Positions 49,740 to 64,000 of a DNA stretch of 64,000 nucleotides are shown here, one piece after another. Numbering within the stretch: position 1 is the stretch's first letter; each line of letters opens with the position of its first letter. The position numbers and the translations under genes were made by a program. This DNA is from Carallia brachiata (Eukaryota > Streptophyta > Magnoliopsida > Malpighiales > Rhizophoraceae). The notes beneath the pieces are model-generated. The model did no database searches. It was not told the origin of the DNA and was given only the letters and a program-made list of their open reading frames with translations. The stretch is from positions 2,293,845-2,357,844 of the forward strand of contig JADCRB010000001.1 of NCBI GenBank assembly GCA_021464245.1. Direction: 5' to 3'.

Positions 49740-50620
49740 AATCCAAGAGACTGGCTGATTTAGTAGTTTTTGGTTATATAGCCGATAGCACAAAGGAAGT
49801 ATAAATATATTATCGGCACTTAATGCATAGACCAAACCTGCATCAACGGCGCGGTTTGGTCTATTATGTCCAGAACCATAATCCAATGCTGTTGCCCCCT
49901 CAGTTCTTGCTGCAGCGAAAATTGGGAAAGGGGGCATTAGAAGAAGTTTGACAGCAAAATGTAACAGTACGTTAGTTGATTTAACAACAAAACGCTTATC
50001 GGAAGCTCTGGATGTCTCACCAGTCATGGATGTACCCGATTCGGTGTCAAAAGCAAACCTGCGATTATTGTTGGGGATGCCTGTTGGGCATGCTGCTTCA
50101 GTATCGGCTGCAGCTATGATGTTCACTCCATGTGCAGCAACATCAGGATGGTTGTGGAATATGTTTGAAATTATAGTCAGTCATATCCAATCCAGTAGAA
50201 CACAGCTTAAGAAACTAGAATACACCAGGCTTAGAGATGCTGAGAATGCAGAAGATTAGCTGATAAACCTTCATAACATCTGCTAAACCTTCAGATGTCA
50301 TGCAGTTAGGAAGCCGTGGAGGGAGCAAGGCTTGTATGGAGCTGGCTTTTGGGGCTGTAATGAATCCCACAGGATTACTGACAATTCAAATTATTTATGT
50401 ATAATTGGTAACGACAATTTGTGGCTCAATCGGAAAAGACCGAAAGAAAGGGATGATACGTGGGAGATCGAATGTAGTCGATGATAGCTTGACCATTTGT
50501 GTGAGTGACTTGCGTTGCAGGCGGAACATGGGGATCAGCAATGAGTACATCACCACTTTGCCTATCATTGCAAAGAACATGATGTTTGAGCCTCCTCAAC
50601 AGGTAATCCAATCCAATATT
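49740..50620 (-). pseudogene. decayed SBT5-type subtilase fragment, unit B
   Basis: The better preserved partner of the unit A pseudogene. Minus-strand blocks are VPPATQVTHTNGQAIIDYI (protease-associated domain, about 50530-50450), NPVGFITAPKAS (about 50370-50300), MNIIAAADTEAACPTGIPNN (about 50125-50060), ESGTSMTGETSRA in place of the family's GTSMSCPH block, and LDYGSGHNRPNRAVDAGLVY (about 49890-49825). Frame breaks lie between these blocks and the catalytic Ser region has lost its Cys-Pro-His. No active product is expected. Confidence 0.8.
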
Positions 50621-51188
50621 TTGGGCTCAAAACTTACAGCTTCTAGGCTCTTTTTTTATTTTTAATTTTTATCATCAGCTTTAGGTCTAAAGTAATTAGA
50701 CTAGCAATCCAAATATGATGATTTAAAAAAAAACTCGAAATAGGACGTTGTTTTATTCTTTTAATTTTTTTAATTTTTATTTGAGTTTTCTGAAAAGCTT
50801 GTTTTAAATGAATTATATGTTACATGATCTTTCCCAGTAACCCCAGTAGTCCCACTAATTGAAGCAAATGCAGAAGAGGGTCATTTGTAAGTTCAAAGTC
50901 CAGGGTTGTGCGTGAAATGACATGCCATATATGTATGTGTGCAAAAGATCATGTCTACTATGGTACCAATGAGCTCTGCTGGAGTCTTTAGTTTTGAAAA
51001 TCTCGAGTTCGAATTTTAGTCGAATCAATTAACTAAAAAAGTAGAATATCACGGTTCAACTTTATATTAATAATGACCTTTGATTAAGGTCATATTATTC
51101 AACAATTGAGAATATCACACAAATGCGACCATGATAATGATTTCTGGTTCGTTGGTCGTCCTCAGTTTTGGCAATAATATAATACCAC

Positions 51189-54767
<3,579 letters not shown>

Positions 54768-56815
54768 AATTCCCACTTGATTCTTGGCCCTGCAGGGTTG
54801 GGTATATATATCAATGCCTCTGTTTCTCACGAGTCAATGGATGATAGATACCAACCCTTTTCTAACAGGAACAATAAAAATAGACAACCACTAAAATACA
54901 TGGCCGGCAGCTTCATGTATTTGTTATTTTGAAAATGTTAGATGAACGAGTAGATTGTACACGATAGACGCAGATTTATATATTGAAATACAGTTGCATA
55001 TTTTTAATTTTTTAATATATGATCACAATTAATGATAAAACTACAAATATACAATCCATCATTATAAAAGCAATATGTACAGGTCCTTAAATTTTTTGCA
55101 TGCATGTAAGGAAACTCTTGTTAATTACCAGTTTATTTGGACCACTATTATGTGAACTGGGAGTGTGAAGACTATCTGTACCTAAAAGGGACTGCGTCCA
55201 AGTTGGATCAGACCGTAGTTATTATGCATTCAATCCCCGCACCTTCCTCATGCAGCTGTTTCCACGATCTTCATTGCTTGATTGATGGAGCTTCACTCCA
55301 TTAACATGCCCCAGCCCCACCATGGTTGTGCAATTTGGGTAACAACCACCTTCCCCAACTCGCCGTGAATTTTAGTCCAGGTCTTTTGAAGCATGACTCG
55401 CTCGCATGTCAGAAAATTTGTGGTATGGCTTAACGTAAAATGTGCAGCGAAAAAACCTGTCTAATTTATCTCTGTTGGTCTGCTGCAACAAATGGTTCAA
55501 TTTCACCCACACAAGAAATGTTTCCTGCAAGTTAAAGTTATGCCTGTTAAGGATGAGCATAGACATAAACATGAATATTGCGATTTTGCCTATAGTTCAA
55601 TTCCCATCTCCTGTGCAATTAATGCATTCAATTGAATGCAAAATTCACGAGCTAGAGGACAAGTATGGATAAATTTTCAATTGCCATGCAAACTAGAGCA
55701 CAGAAAGGATATTCTTTGTTGGGCTCTTTGTGCTATCACCATGTACCGAGAAAAGGGCTTGGTACACGGACCGAGCTAATCTTTTTATTTTTTAAAAAAT
55801 ATTAAATCTTAAATATAAATGACTGCTATTTTAAAATTTAAAATATAAATGAATATACTAAAAAATAAAAAACTGAAGGGTTAATATATAAAAAAATATT
55901 AATTTTTTGTACAGTAATAAATCTAATACTAATTTTAAAAAGTAATAATTTATTTTTTTTAAAATTTTTTTAAAAATTTTTTTTTAACAAATTTAGAAAG
56001 CATAGTATCTCTTGAGTAAAAATTTTTTTTCTAAATGACGTGACAATCATACGTATCATTAAATATTAACGTATATGATTATCATGTTATTGAGTTGAAA
56101 TTGAAGAATTTTTTTTATAGAAAATCACAATATACTAAGTTTGTTAAAAAAAATTATTTGAGATAAGCTGTTATCTTTTAAAATTGATATTAAACATATT
56201 ACTCTACATAAAATTAACGAAATTTTTATATATTAATCAAAAATAAATATAATATACTCGGTGCGCATGTCCGATCTGTTTCTCGTCCTTTTTGTTTTTT
56301 TTTTTGGTTTACTGGTCGCCCTCCTTTTAATTGAATATTGTCGGCATGACCAAAGGATTGATTGTTGAGAAAGTTCAACTAAAGGCATAGGGCCTTCTTA
56401 TGTTCGTCATAATAAAGTTTGGATTGCCGTAACAGCATTTCTGTCTCAGAATAATATCAGCATTTAGTCTTACTGTTATTATTTTTTTTTTTTAACCATA
56501 ACATAATAAAATTTCAATAGATTGCCAGGACCCATTTCAAATTGATCTTTTTTCTTTCTTTTTATTTTCGCTTACGAAAATATTCGACGAGAGAAAGCTA
56601 GGTACTACGGCCTTGTTGGCTTTCGATCTCACCATAAATACTCTTGGCCCATCTTAAAGAATGTAATGATCTTCTCTCATATGTAAGCTCCAATTTCAAT
56701 AGTTAAACTTCTCAACCATTGGAGAAAGTTCCTTTCTTGATGATAAGAACTTTAGTACGGTCCATCATTACATAAGTCGGGTCCATCATTACATAAGTCG
56801 GGGTCATCCGCCTCA
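54768..56815. other. upstream region of subtilase B
   Basis: Promoter and spacer with no supported gene. It preserves the undisturbed versions of two sites where unit C carries insertions (GTATGGCT at 55423-55430 and TAGAGGAC at 55653-55660). Near 56765 a 22-bp motif (CATTACATAAGTCGGG region) is tandemly doubled. Confidence 0.55.
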
Positions 56816-56819
56816 CCTC

Positions 56820-57320
56820 GACATCAGGATGGATGTGGAATATGTTTGAAATAATTGTCAGTCATATCCAATTCAGTAGAACACAGCTTAAGAAACTAGA
56901 ATACACCAGGCTTAGAAATCCTGAGAATGCAGAAGATATGGCTGATAAACCTTCGTAACGTCTGATAAACCTTCAGATGCCACGCTGTTATGAGGCTGTG
57001 AAGGGAGCAAAGTTTGTATGGAGCTGGCTTTTGGGGTTGTTATGAATCCCACTGGATTACTGACAATTCAAACCATATATGTATAATTAGTCAGGACAAT
57101 CTGAGGATCAATCGGCAAGGACTGAGATAAAGGGATGATACGGGGAAGAACTGATGTAGTCGATGATAGCTTGACCATCTGTGTAAGTGACTTGCGTTGC
57201 AGGCAGAACATGGGGATTGGCATTGAGTTCATCACCACTTTGACTATCATTGCAAAGAATAGGATGTTTGAGCCTTCTCAACAGGTAATCCAATCCAAAT
57301 AATGTGGGCTCAAAACCCAC
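56820..57320 (-). pseudogene. decayed SBT5-type subtilase fragment, unit C (truncated)
   Basis: Here the protease-associated block is the best kept of the three: a 70-codon open frame (57108-57320) reading LLRRLKHPILCNDSQSGDEL then NPHVLPATQVTYTDGQAI and DYISSSP. The VLPATQVTYTDG core corresponds to the VLPASQ-type segment of SBT5 proteases. The NPVGF block lies further on (about 57050-57000). The unit boundary at 56815 removes the part with the catalytic Ser region. The short open frame is very unlikely to act alone. Confidence 0.7.
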
Positions 57321-57862
57321 AGCGTCTGGGCTTTTTTTTTTTTTTTAAAAAAAATTTATCGTCAGCTTTAGGTCTAACCTAATTAGATTAGCAATCCAAA
57401 TATGATGATTTAAAAAGAAAATGAAATACGACGTTGATTTATCTTTTTAATTTTTTTTTTATTTGAGTTTTCTAAATAACTTATTTTAAATGAATTAATA
57501 TGATCTTTCCCAATAAGCCTAGTAGTCCCACTAATTAATAGCAAATGCAGAAGAGGGTCATTTGTAAGTTCAAAGTTCAGGGCCGTGCGTCAAATGACAT
57601 GCCGTATATGCATGTGTGCAAAAGATCATGTCTGCTATGGTAACAATGAGCTCTACTAGAGTCTTTAGTCTTGAAGATCTCGAGTTCGCGTTAGTAGGAG
57701 TTAGTTAACTAAAAAAAAGTAGAATATCTCAACTTCTTATTAATAATGACCTTTGATTAAGGTCATGTTATTTTAACAATTAAGAATATCACACAAATGT
57801 GACCGTGATGATGACTTCTGGTTCATTGGTCCTCCTCAGTCCAGGCAATAATATAATACCAC

Positions 57863-60800
57863 CTAATTTCCTTTGCTGATGTACTTCACAGCAATGGGAC
57901 TTCTTACTTCGTGTACCCCATCTGACCACATGATTCCTCCGAACACATACTCACCAATCTTGCTTCCTTCCTTGGCCTCTATAGTAACCGCAAACTTATT
58001 CTCCTCATTTGTTTTGGTGAATTCCAAAGTGCTAGGATCCACATTGACTGATATTCCATTGGGTGCATCGATGCTGACTGTGTACTTGCCTGGAGTTCCC
58101 ACATTTTTCAGTGTTCGAGTCAGCGTGACCTTGCCGGATAGGTTAGGGACTGCTATGGATGGGTAGTTCAAATCTAAGAGATTGGTGGTGTTTGGTCGGC
58201 ATTTGTATGTCTTGTCAAACCTGGACAGTTGGGTGGTGTTGTAGCCAATGGCGCACAGGAAATTGAAGTAATCTGTCGTAGTTAAGTCATAAACCAGTCC
58301 TGGATCCACTGCGAGGTTTGGCCTGACATGTCCTGAACCGTAATTGAAAGGGTTTGCAGGAACAAGAGTGGCATCGGCAATTTCTTTTTTCACATTGTTA
58401 GTGGTTTGTGCTGCAATGTTAAGGACAGCATGTAGGTTTTCTGTCAGGCTATCATGATATTTTAAACTCAAGATATCAAATTGAGAATTAAGGGAAGATT
58501 ATTTGAGGGATCACCGGTGGTCATGATTGCTGACTTAATTGCAGCCGGACTCCAATCAGGGTGGACGGATTTAAGTAAACCAGCAATACCAGCAACGTGG
58601 GGGCATGACATTGAAGTCCCTGATAATATGTTGAATGGGACACGACGCTTGTCTGCGAGCAAAGAGGAAGGCGCTGATGCTTCCGAGTAGGCGGCTAAAA
58701 TGTTCACCCCGGGTGCAGTGATGTCAGGCTGAGATTCAAATGAAAGTTGCATTGTAAGGGTACTTTTGCGTGCTGTCATTGCATTTTGAATGAATAACAA
58801 TAAATAGTTATCTTCCTTCAATGATAGAGAAAAGAAATGTTTTATGGAGGTATATAATATGACTTCATTTTCATGGTCATTAGTGATGAGACACCTTGAG
58901 AATTTCTGCAGTGATGGCATTAGGTCCAGTTGATGAAAAGTCGGCCATGACAGGAGCAACAATGTTTCCCACTTTTGTTCCGCCGCTTATAAATGCTGTT
59001 GGTGACCTGAAGAAGAAGAATGATAATCCTCAAAACACAGTGAAGAATGGGTTGCTTTTAAATTGACTTATTGCATAGTAGCACGAACTCAATTTGCCAA
59101 TTAATACAGGGTACTTACGTTGTGCTATTGATGTAAGATAAAATGGATAGACCATCAGTTGCAGACACGAGTGACGTAGGAATAAAATAAGGTTGAGGGT
59201 CGTTTGTTAACGAGCCGTTTTGATTAGCAAGGATCATCCCAATGCCGCCAGCTTCCGAAACCACCAAGCTGTTCCCCACATCCGAATAATTGCCATCAAG
59301 ACAATACACAATCTTTCCTTTAACCTTAGTTGGATCCAGGGATTCAGGAATGCAAAGTTGTCTGCATGTATAAATGAATAACAGTATGACTAATTTCATC
59401 ATCTTATTTGATATAGATTGAGTAGCATTTCACTTACGCTTCAAAATCAGAACTATTGGCAGTTTTAACATCCACGGCGTCGACCAGAGGATAGAACTTC
59501 CCAGCTGGTAAGCTATTGGTTTTAAAGCTTTCGCCCTGATGGATAACAAAATAGGAAACAAGCGCAACTTTACATAACCAAACTGCTGATACCTGATATA
59601 TCAGAACTCATGATCGGAAAATTTGTAGAGACCGACCTTAAATTTCTGTGTGTTTCCGAGGGTGGCATCAGATGGGAAATCCCTATCAATTGTGCTAGCT
59701 GCAACAGTGAGAATCCAGGGAGCTACATTTGAAGCAGTTCCATTAATAGATGGTCCTGAATTTCCTGCAGAGCAAACTACAAGAATCCCATTCCTAGCAG
59801 CATGAAAAGATCCGATAGAAATTCCATGGCTGAAATAAGGGCGAGGTATTCTTCCAAGTGAAACTGACAAAATATCAACCCCATCCTGAATAGCAGCATC
59901 AAAAGCTGCTATAACATCAGCATCCAGGCAACTTGGCCAACAAACCTTGTACGAAGCAACTCGTGCATTGGGAGATCCACCCTTTGCAGTCCCATTGGCT
60001 GAATTGAGCAAGTTTGCACCTGAAACAAATTGGCCACCAGCAGTAGAGAGGGTGTGGGTACCATGACCATCGGTATCTCGTGCCGTGTTGTCAGATGCAT
60101 TGAGGGGCTGGCCTATAACGGCCTCATAGCCCTTGTTGAAGTACCTCGCTCCTATCAGCTTCCTGCAATAAGTAACATCTTTTTCCTTCAACTTCACAAA
60201 GAAAAGCCTGTCCCACGATTGCTAATCCCAATCGTACGTAGTAACAGCGCCTTGAGAATTAGAACTACTGAAAATAGCAAGATTATGTTTCGAAGAATTT
60301 GGATATCTCCACATTCATGTCTTATTATGACGTACTTTTAGTCCAGTTAGACTACAGGGATAAGACAGAAACCTGTTGCATTTTACTCCATCATTTGTAT
60401 CACAATATCCTTTCCACTTTGATGGGATTGGTCCCATCCCTTCATCGTTGAAGCTTTGTGATTCAGGCCAAACACCTGCACATCGGATCAAAGTGAAAAA
60501 TGGTTAAGACTAGAATGGAGTATGCTATAATAATTTTTTTTAGCTCAATTCGGGATCCAAGTTTGGAATATGTGCAATAACAAATTGCGAAATCCGTGAG
60601 ACTTGGAGATGATAATACAAGTGAAATTACCAGTGTCAAGGTTCCCAATGATCACATCTTCACCATATCTCGCTTTCACCCAGAGAGAATCAGCTGGAAC
60701 TCGTCCACCACTTTCCAGTCCCAAAAACTCCCATGACCTCGTAGTGTGTAATTCGTATTCTTCATTTGGAAAAACTGATACAACTTGCGGGTGCCCTGCA

Positions 60801-61406
60801 ATGAAAGCAATCAATTACATGGAACCATCAAACTTCCCAAGCAAACTTAACCAACTGCTGACCGTCATGTTCTCTTACTGGAAATTTGATCTGCTTCTTC
60901 TTCTTCCAGAACCGCAGCAAAACCATTGATAGAGCTAGTGTATGTGTAGAAAATTGCTTCTCTAGCCTTCTCCTTGCTGTTAGAAATGGCCTACTTCATT
61001 GTTAGAGGCACAAACATAACAAATTATATAACATAATAATGTGTGTGTGTGTGTGTGTGTGTGTGTATTCTCAACCTTTCCATGAAAGTAGCCAAGAGAT
61101 CATAGTAGGAGGCGGCCCTCTCATTTGAATCGAAGGTAGAAGATACAGATCCTTGTGAATGCGTCCCAAGGTACACTATATAAGACTGGATTACCACATA
61201 AATATAATATGTTAATGGCTGAGCCGAGCATGACTGCTGGTGCATTAAAAAAATAAAATACAACCATATCCAGCATTAAATTAAATTTTCATTGACAAAG
61301 TTACAAATAGACTTACCCTTCTAGCGCCCACTACGGGACTCTGCAAAATGGAGAAACCAGAGAGGAGTACTAGAAAGAGATAAGCTACTAGCCCCATAAT
61401 TTCCAT
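57863..61406 (-). CDS. subtilisin-like protease, SBT5.4 type, unit C
   Basis: Exons: 61317-61406, 61076-61185, 60879-60976, 60631-60795, 60373-60475, 59637-60162, 59438-59535, 59119-59361, 58895-59006, 58515-58728, 57863-58410; 768 residues, no stop. Signal peptide [19 protein letters not shown], then prodomain, and catalytic Asp153, His222, Asn323 and Ser554 in the usual motifs. All introns are GT-AG; unlike A and B, intron 1 has the standard GT donor (AGG|GTAAGT). It is the most diverged of the three at the protein level, notably in the protease-associated domain ([13 protein letters not shown] against YCHRGLYSDVGKS in B) and in [19 protein letters not shown]. These surface changes could alter substrate choice, but that is inference. 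Confidence 0.9.
61040..61067. repeat. GT microsatellite in intron 2 of subtilase C
   Basis: Long uninterrupted GT run at the same intronic position as in copy B. Confidence 0.85.
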
Positions 61407-61850
61407 TTGATTATTTGCCCTGCAGTGTTGGGAACATATATTATCAACGCACGTTGACCTCTGATTGTCACGAGTCAATGGATGATACATGCCAACTCTT
61501 TTCCAACAAGAACAGTGAAAATAGACAGCCGCTAGACTACATGACCGGCTGTTTCATGTATTTGTGAATTTGAAAATGTTAAATGAACGAGAGTGCATTG
61601 GTACAGGATATATATAAATTTATACATTAAATTATAATTGTATATTTTTAATTTGTTTAATGTGTTCACAATTAATGATGAAATTACGCATATAAAGTAA
61701 CATGTACCGGTCATTAAATTTTCTAAACTCTTGTTAATCACCAGTTTATTTGGACCACTATTAGTTGAACTGAGAGTGTGAAGACTATCTGTGGCAATTT
61801 TAGTCAAAGTCTTTTTAAGCTTGACTTGCTCGCACGTCAGGAAATTTGTG

Positions 61851-62763
61851 GTATGGCTGAGGGGTGTTCGCGGGTCGGATTGGTCGGTTTTTAAGAAAAA
61901 ATTATAATCAAACTGTTATGGTGGCAGTTTGAAAATTTTAAACCGTAACCAATCCGCCAACCGTCCAAACCAATTCACTAAATGACGGATTGGTTTGGAC
62001 GGTTTTGTTGATTATGCAACTTAGTTTTTGATTTTTTTTTTTATTTGAGGTGAAATTTGAATGCATTAATTAAATATTTAATCAAAAAATTAGATGAATT
62101 AGTTAGACATTCATCAAATTTCAAAGTTATGGTAAAAAGAGATAGTTTATGCGTAAGAAATAAATAAACAACTAATATTTTCCTAATTTTTCTTTACCAT
62201 TGAAAAATTTCATTATTATTACTACAATTAAAGTCTGAGGTTATATGACTTCTTTACTTTTTTTTTTTAAATCTTCTTATCAAAGTTAGCTATTTAGTAG
62301 AAAAAAATTGGACATCATCCGATACAAAGAATAAGAAAATATAATTAAAAATATAGTCAATTTATTTCAGTAATCTAATAGTTACAAATTCGTTAGATCA
62401 AAGTAACAATATCTTTAAATACCTAATTACACACAAAATTTCAAATTTATTATTGCAAAGAACAATAAAAACGAGATAATATGTATAATGAAAACAAATA
62501 GATCTCTAACATAACAAAAATATAATCAAATTAGATTACATTTTATATGTATAATATATATATATTAATAAGGGCGGATTGGATCGGTTAACCACGGTTT
62601 TAAAATTTTAAAACCGCTACCAATCCGCCCTTGGCGGTTTTGAAAAAATAAAAATCATAATTAATTTTTTTTTTTTGGCGGTTTTGGCGGATGCGGATAG
62701 GGACGGTGCCGGTTGGACAGTTTATGGAGGGTTGAGAAGTTTATGAACAGCCCTAGTATAGCT
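61851..62763. mobile_element. hAT-type non-autonomous element with empty site in unit B
   Basis: The element (61859-62755, 897 bp) starts GAGGGGTGTTCGCGGG and ends, in reverse complement, TAGGGCTGTTCATAAA. It is flanked by GTATGGCT (61851-61858) and GTATAGCT (62756-62763), an 8-bp duplication with one mismatch. In unit B the same place reads GTATGGCTTAACGTAAAATG without interruption (55423 on). CCAATCCGCC and GGCGGATT motifs recur near both ends. No transposase frame. Confidence 0.88.
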
Positions 62764-62985
62764 TAAAGTAAAATGTGCAGTGAAAAAGCCTGTCTAATTT
62801 ATCTTTGTTGGTCTACTGCAACAAATACTTCAATTTCACCCTCACAAGAAGTGTTTCTTGCAAGTTAAAGTTATGCCTGTTGAGGATGAGCATAGACATA
62901 AACATGAATATTGCGATTTTGCTTATAGTTTAATTCCCATCTCCTGTGCAAGTAATGCATTCAATTGAATGCAAAATTTACAAGC

Positions 62986-63653
62986 TAGAGGACCAATGAA
63001 GTAAGAACCAGACCCAACCGGCCGGTTCAATCAGAAAAACTGAGAATCGGTCTTAGATCCGATCCGGTTCAAATCTAAAAATGGAATTTGAACCGGATCG
63101 AAAAAAATCGGTCAAAAACTTAAAAAATCAGTCAAAAACTGGGAAAACCGACAAAAAACGGACCGGTTGAACTGGTTCAATTTAAACCAAAAAGTTTTAA
63201 ATTATAATTTGACCCAAAATTTTATTTAAATTATAATTAAAACTCTGATTTTAACTAAAAATTTAAATTTAGTCCTCAATTGATTAAAATTTTTAATTTA
63301 ATTTTTAAAATTTAAAAATTAATATTTAATCACTATTTATAAATATTATTTTTTCAATTAATTTTTATAAATTATATTTTGTTAAATATATTAATTGTAA
63401 TATTCTTAATGTATGTAAATATTAATATAATTCTTAAAATACACTTTATTTTAAATATTTATTATTATTTTTATATAATATAACATTTTATATAATTATA
63501 TAAGCTATATAAAAATTTAATTTTTATATATTTAATATTAAATACTTATTTTATCGGTTTAACTGCGATTTTACCAGTCGAACTAATTGAATTTTGAACT
63601 TCTCAATTTTTCAGTTCAATAATTGATTCATTTCTAATAAACTTGTAGAGGAC
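62986..63653. mobile_element. second hAT-type non-autonomous element, same family as 3751-4227
   Basis: The element (62994-63645, 652 bp) lies between perfect TAGAGGAC repeats (62986-62993 and 63646-63653). Unit B has a single TAGAGGAC at 55653-55660 passing directly to AAGTATGG. Left end CAATGAAGTAAGAACCAG, right end in reverse complement CAAGTTTATTAGAAATGA. The interior has AACCGG/CCGGTT motifs near the ends and an AT-rich middle, like the element at 3751-4227. Confidence 0.88.
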
Positions 63654-64000
63654 AAGTATGGGTAAATTTTTAATTGCCATGCAAACTAGAGCACAGAAAG
63701 GATATTCTTTGTTGGGCTCTTTTGTGCTATCGCCATGTACCGAGAAAAGGGCATGGTACATGGACCGAGCTAATATTTTCTCTTATTTTTATCTTTCTAG
63801 AAAATTAACTTTCAAATATAAATAATTATTATCTTAAAATTTAAAGTATAAATTTTAAATAAATTATGTTAAAAGAACAAATAAAAAAGATGACGGCTTA
63901 ATGTATAAAAAAAATTATCAATTTTACGTGTAATAACAGATTTAACACTAATTTTAAAAAATAACAATTTATCTTTTTTTAAAATTTTTTGTAATAAATT
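63654..64000. other. continuation of unit C upstream region
   Basis: Matches the unit B spacer from 55661 onward (for example GCCATGCAAACTAGAGCAC). No gene seen before the window ends. Confidence 0.5.

Larger units (their letters stand above)
56816..64000. repeat. tandem unit C of the subtilase array (continues past window)
   Basis: Lacks the minisatellite and most of the pseudogene found in A and B; starts within the pseudogene. Holds an intact subtilase gene and an upstream region carrying two transposon insertions. Matching to the unit B upstream region continues to the window edge. Confidence 0.85.

Overview
This is nuclear DNA from a eudicot plant. The genes have many GT-AG introns, the spacers are AT-rich and full of microsatellites, and the proteins are plant types: VARICOSE/EDC4, RABB1, a DnaJ11-like plastid J-protein, raffinose-synthase family and SBT5-type subtilases. 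The species cannot be fixed from sequence alone. No CRISPR, operon, tRNA or rRNA was seen, and I found no convincing new biological system. The value lies in genome dynamics: duplicated genes in several states of decay, dated transposon insertions with empty-site proof, and one badly rearranged retrotransposon.

0-11 kb: a frameshifted, unrecognised one-exon gene (-), AT-rich spacer with small non-autonomous DNA transposons, a fragment resembling the 5' end of an RBP45/47-type RNA-binding protein gene, an intact DnaJ11-like gene (+), and a deleted copy of the EDC4 gene (-) that still carries introns.

11-24 kb: the full 12-exon EDC4/VCS gene (mRNA decapping scaffold, -) with one apparent 1-base deletion, then an intact six-exon RABB1 small GTPase gene (-).

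26-37 kb: a raffinose-synthase-family gene (-) with stop codons and frameshifts. Its 5' end lies 51 bp from a Ty1-copia retrotransposon (189-bp LTRs, 30858-37326). The element's own coding region is frameshifted and carries a 1.17-kb internal direct duplication.

37.6-64 kb: a tandem array of three related units. Each holds an intact 11-exon SBT5.4-like subtilase gene (765-768 residues, -) followed downstream by a decayed second subtilase. The first two units also carry a hairpin-rich minisatellite. The third has lost that part but gained two hAT-like insertions, and the older units keep the matching empty sites. Similarity among the copies is mosaic, which suggests gene conversion.

Exon borders were placed by eye from homology and GT/AG (or GC/AG) sites. 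No alignment or database search was run.
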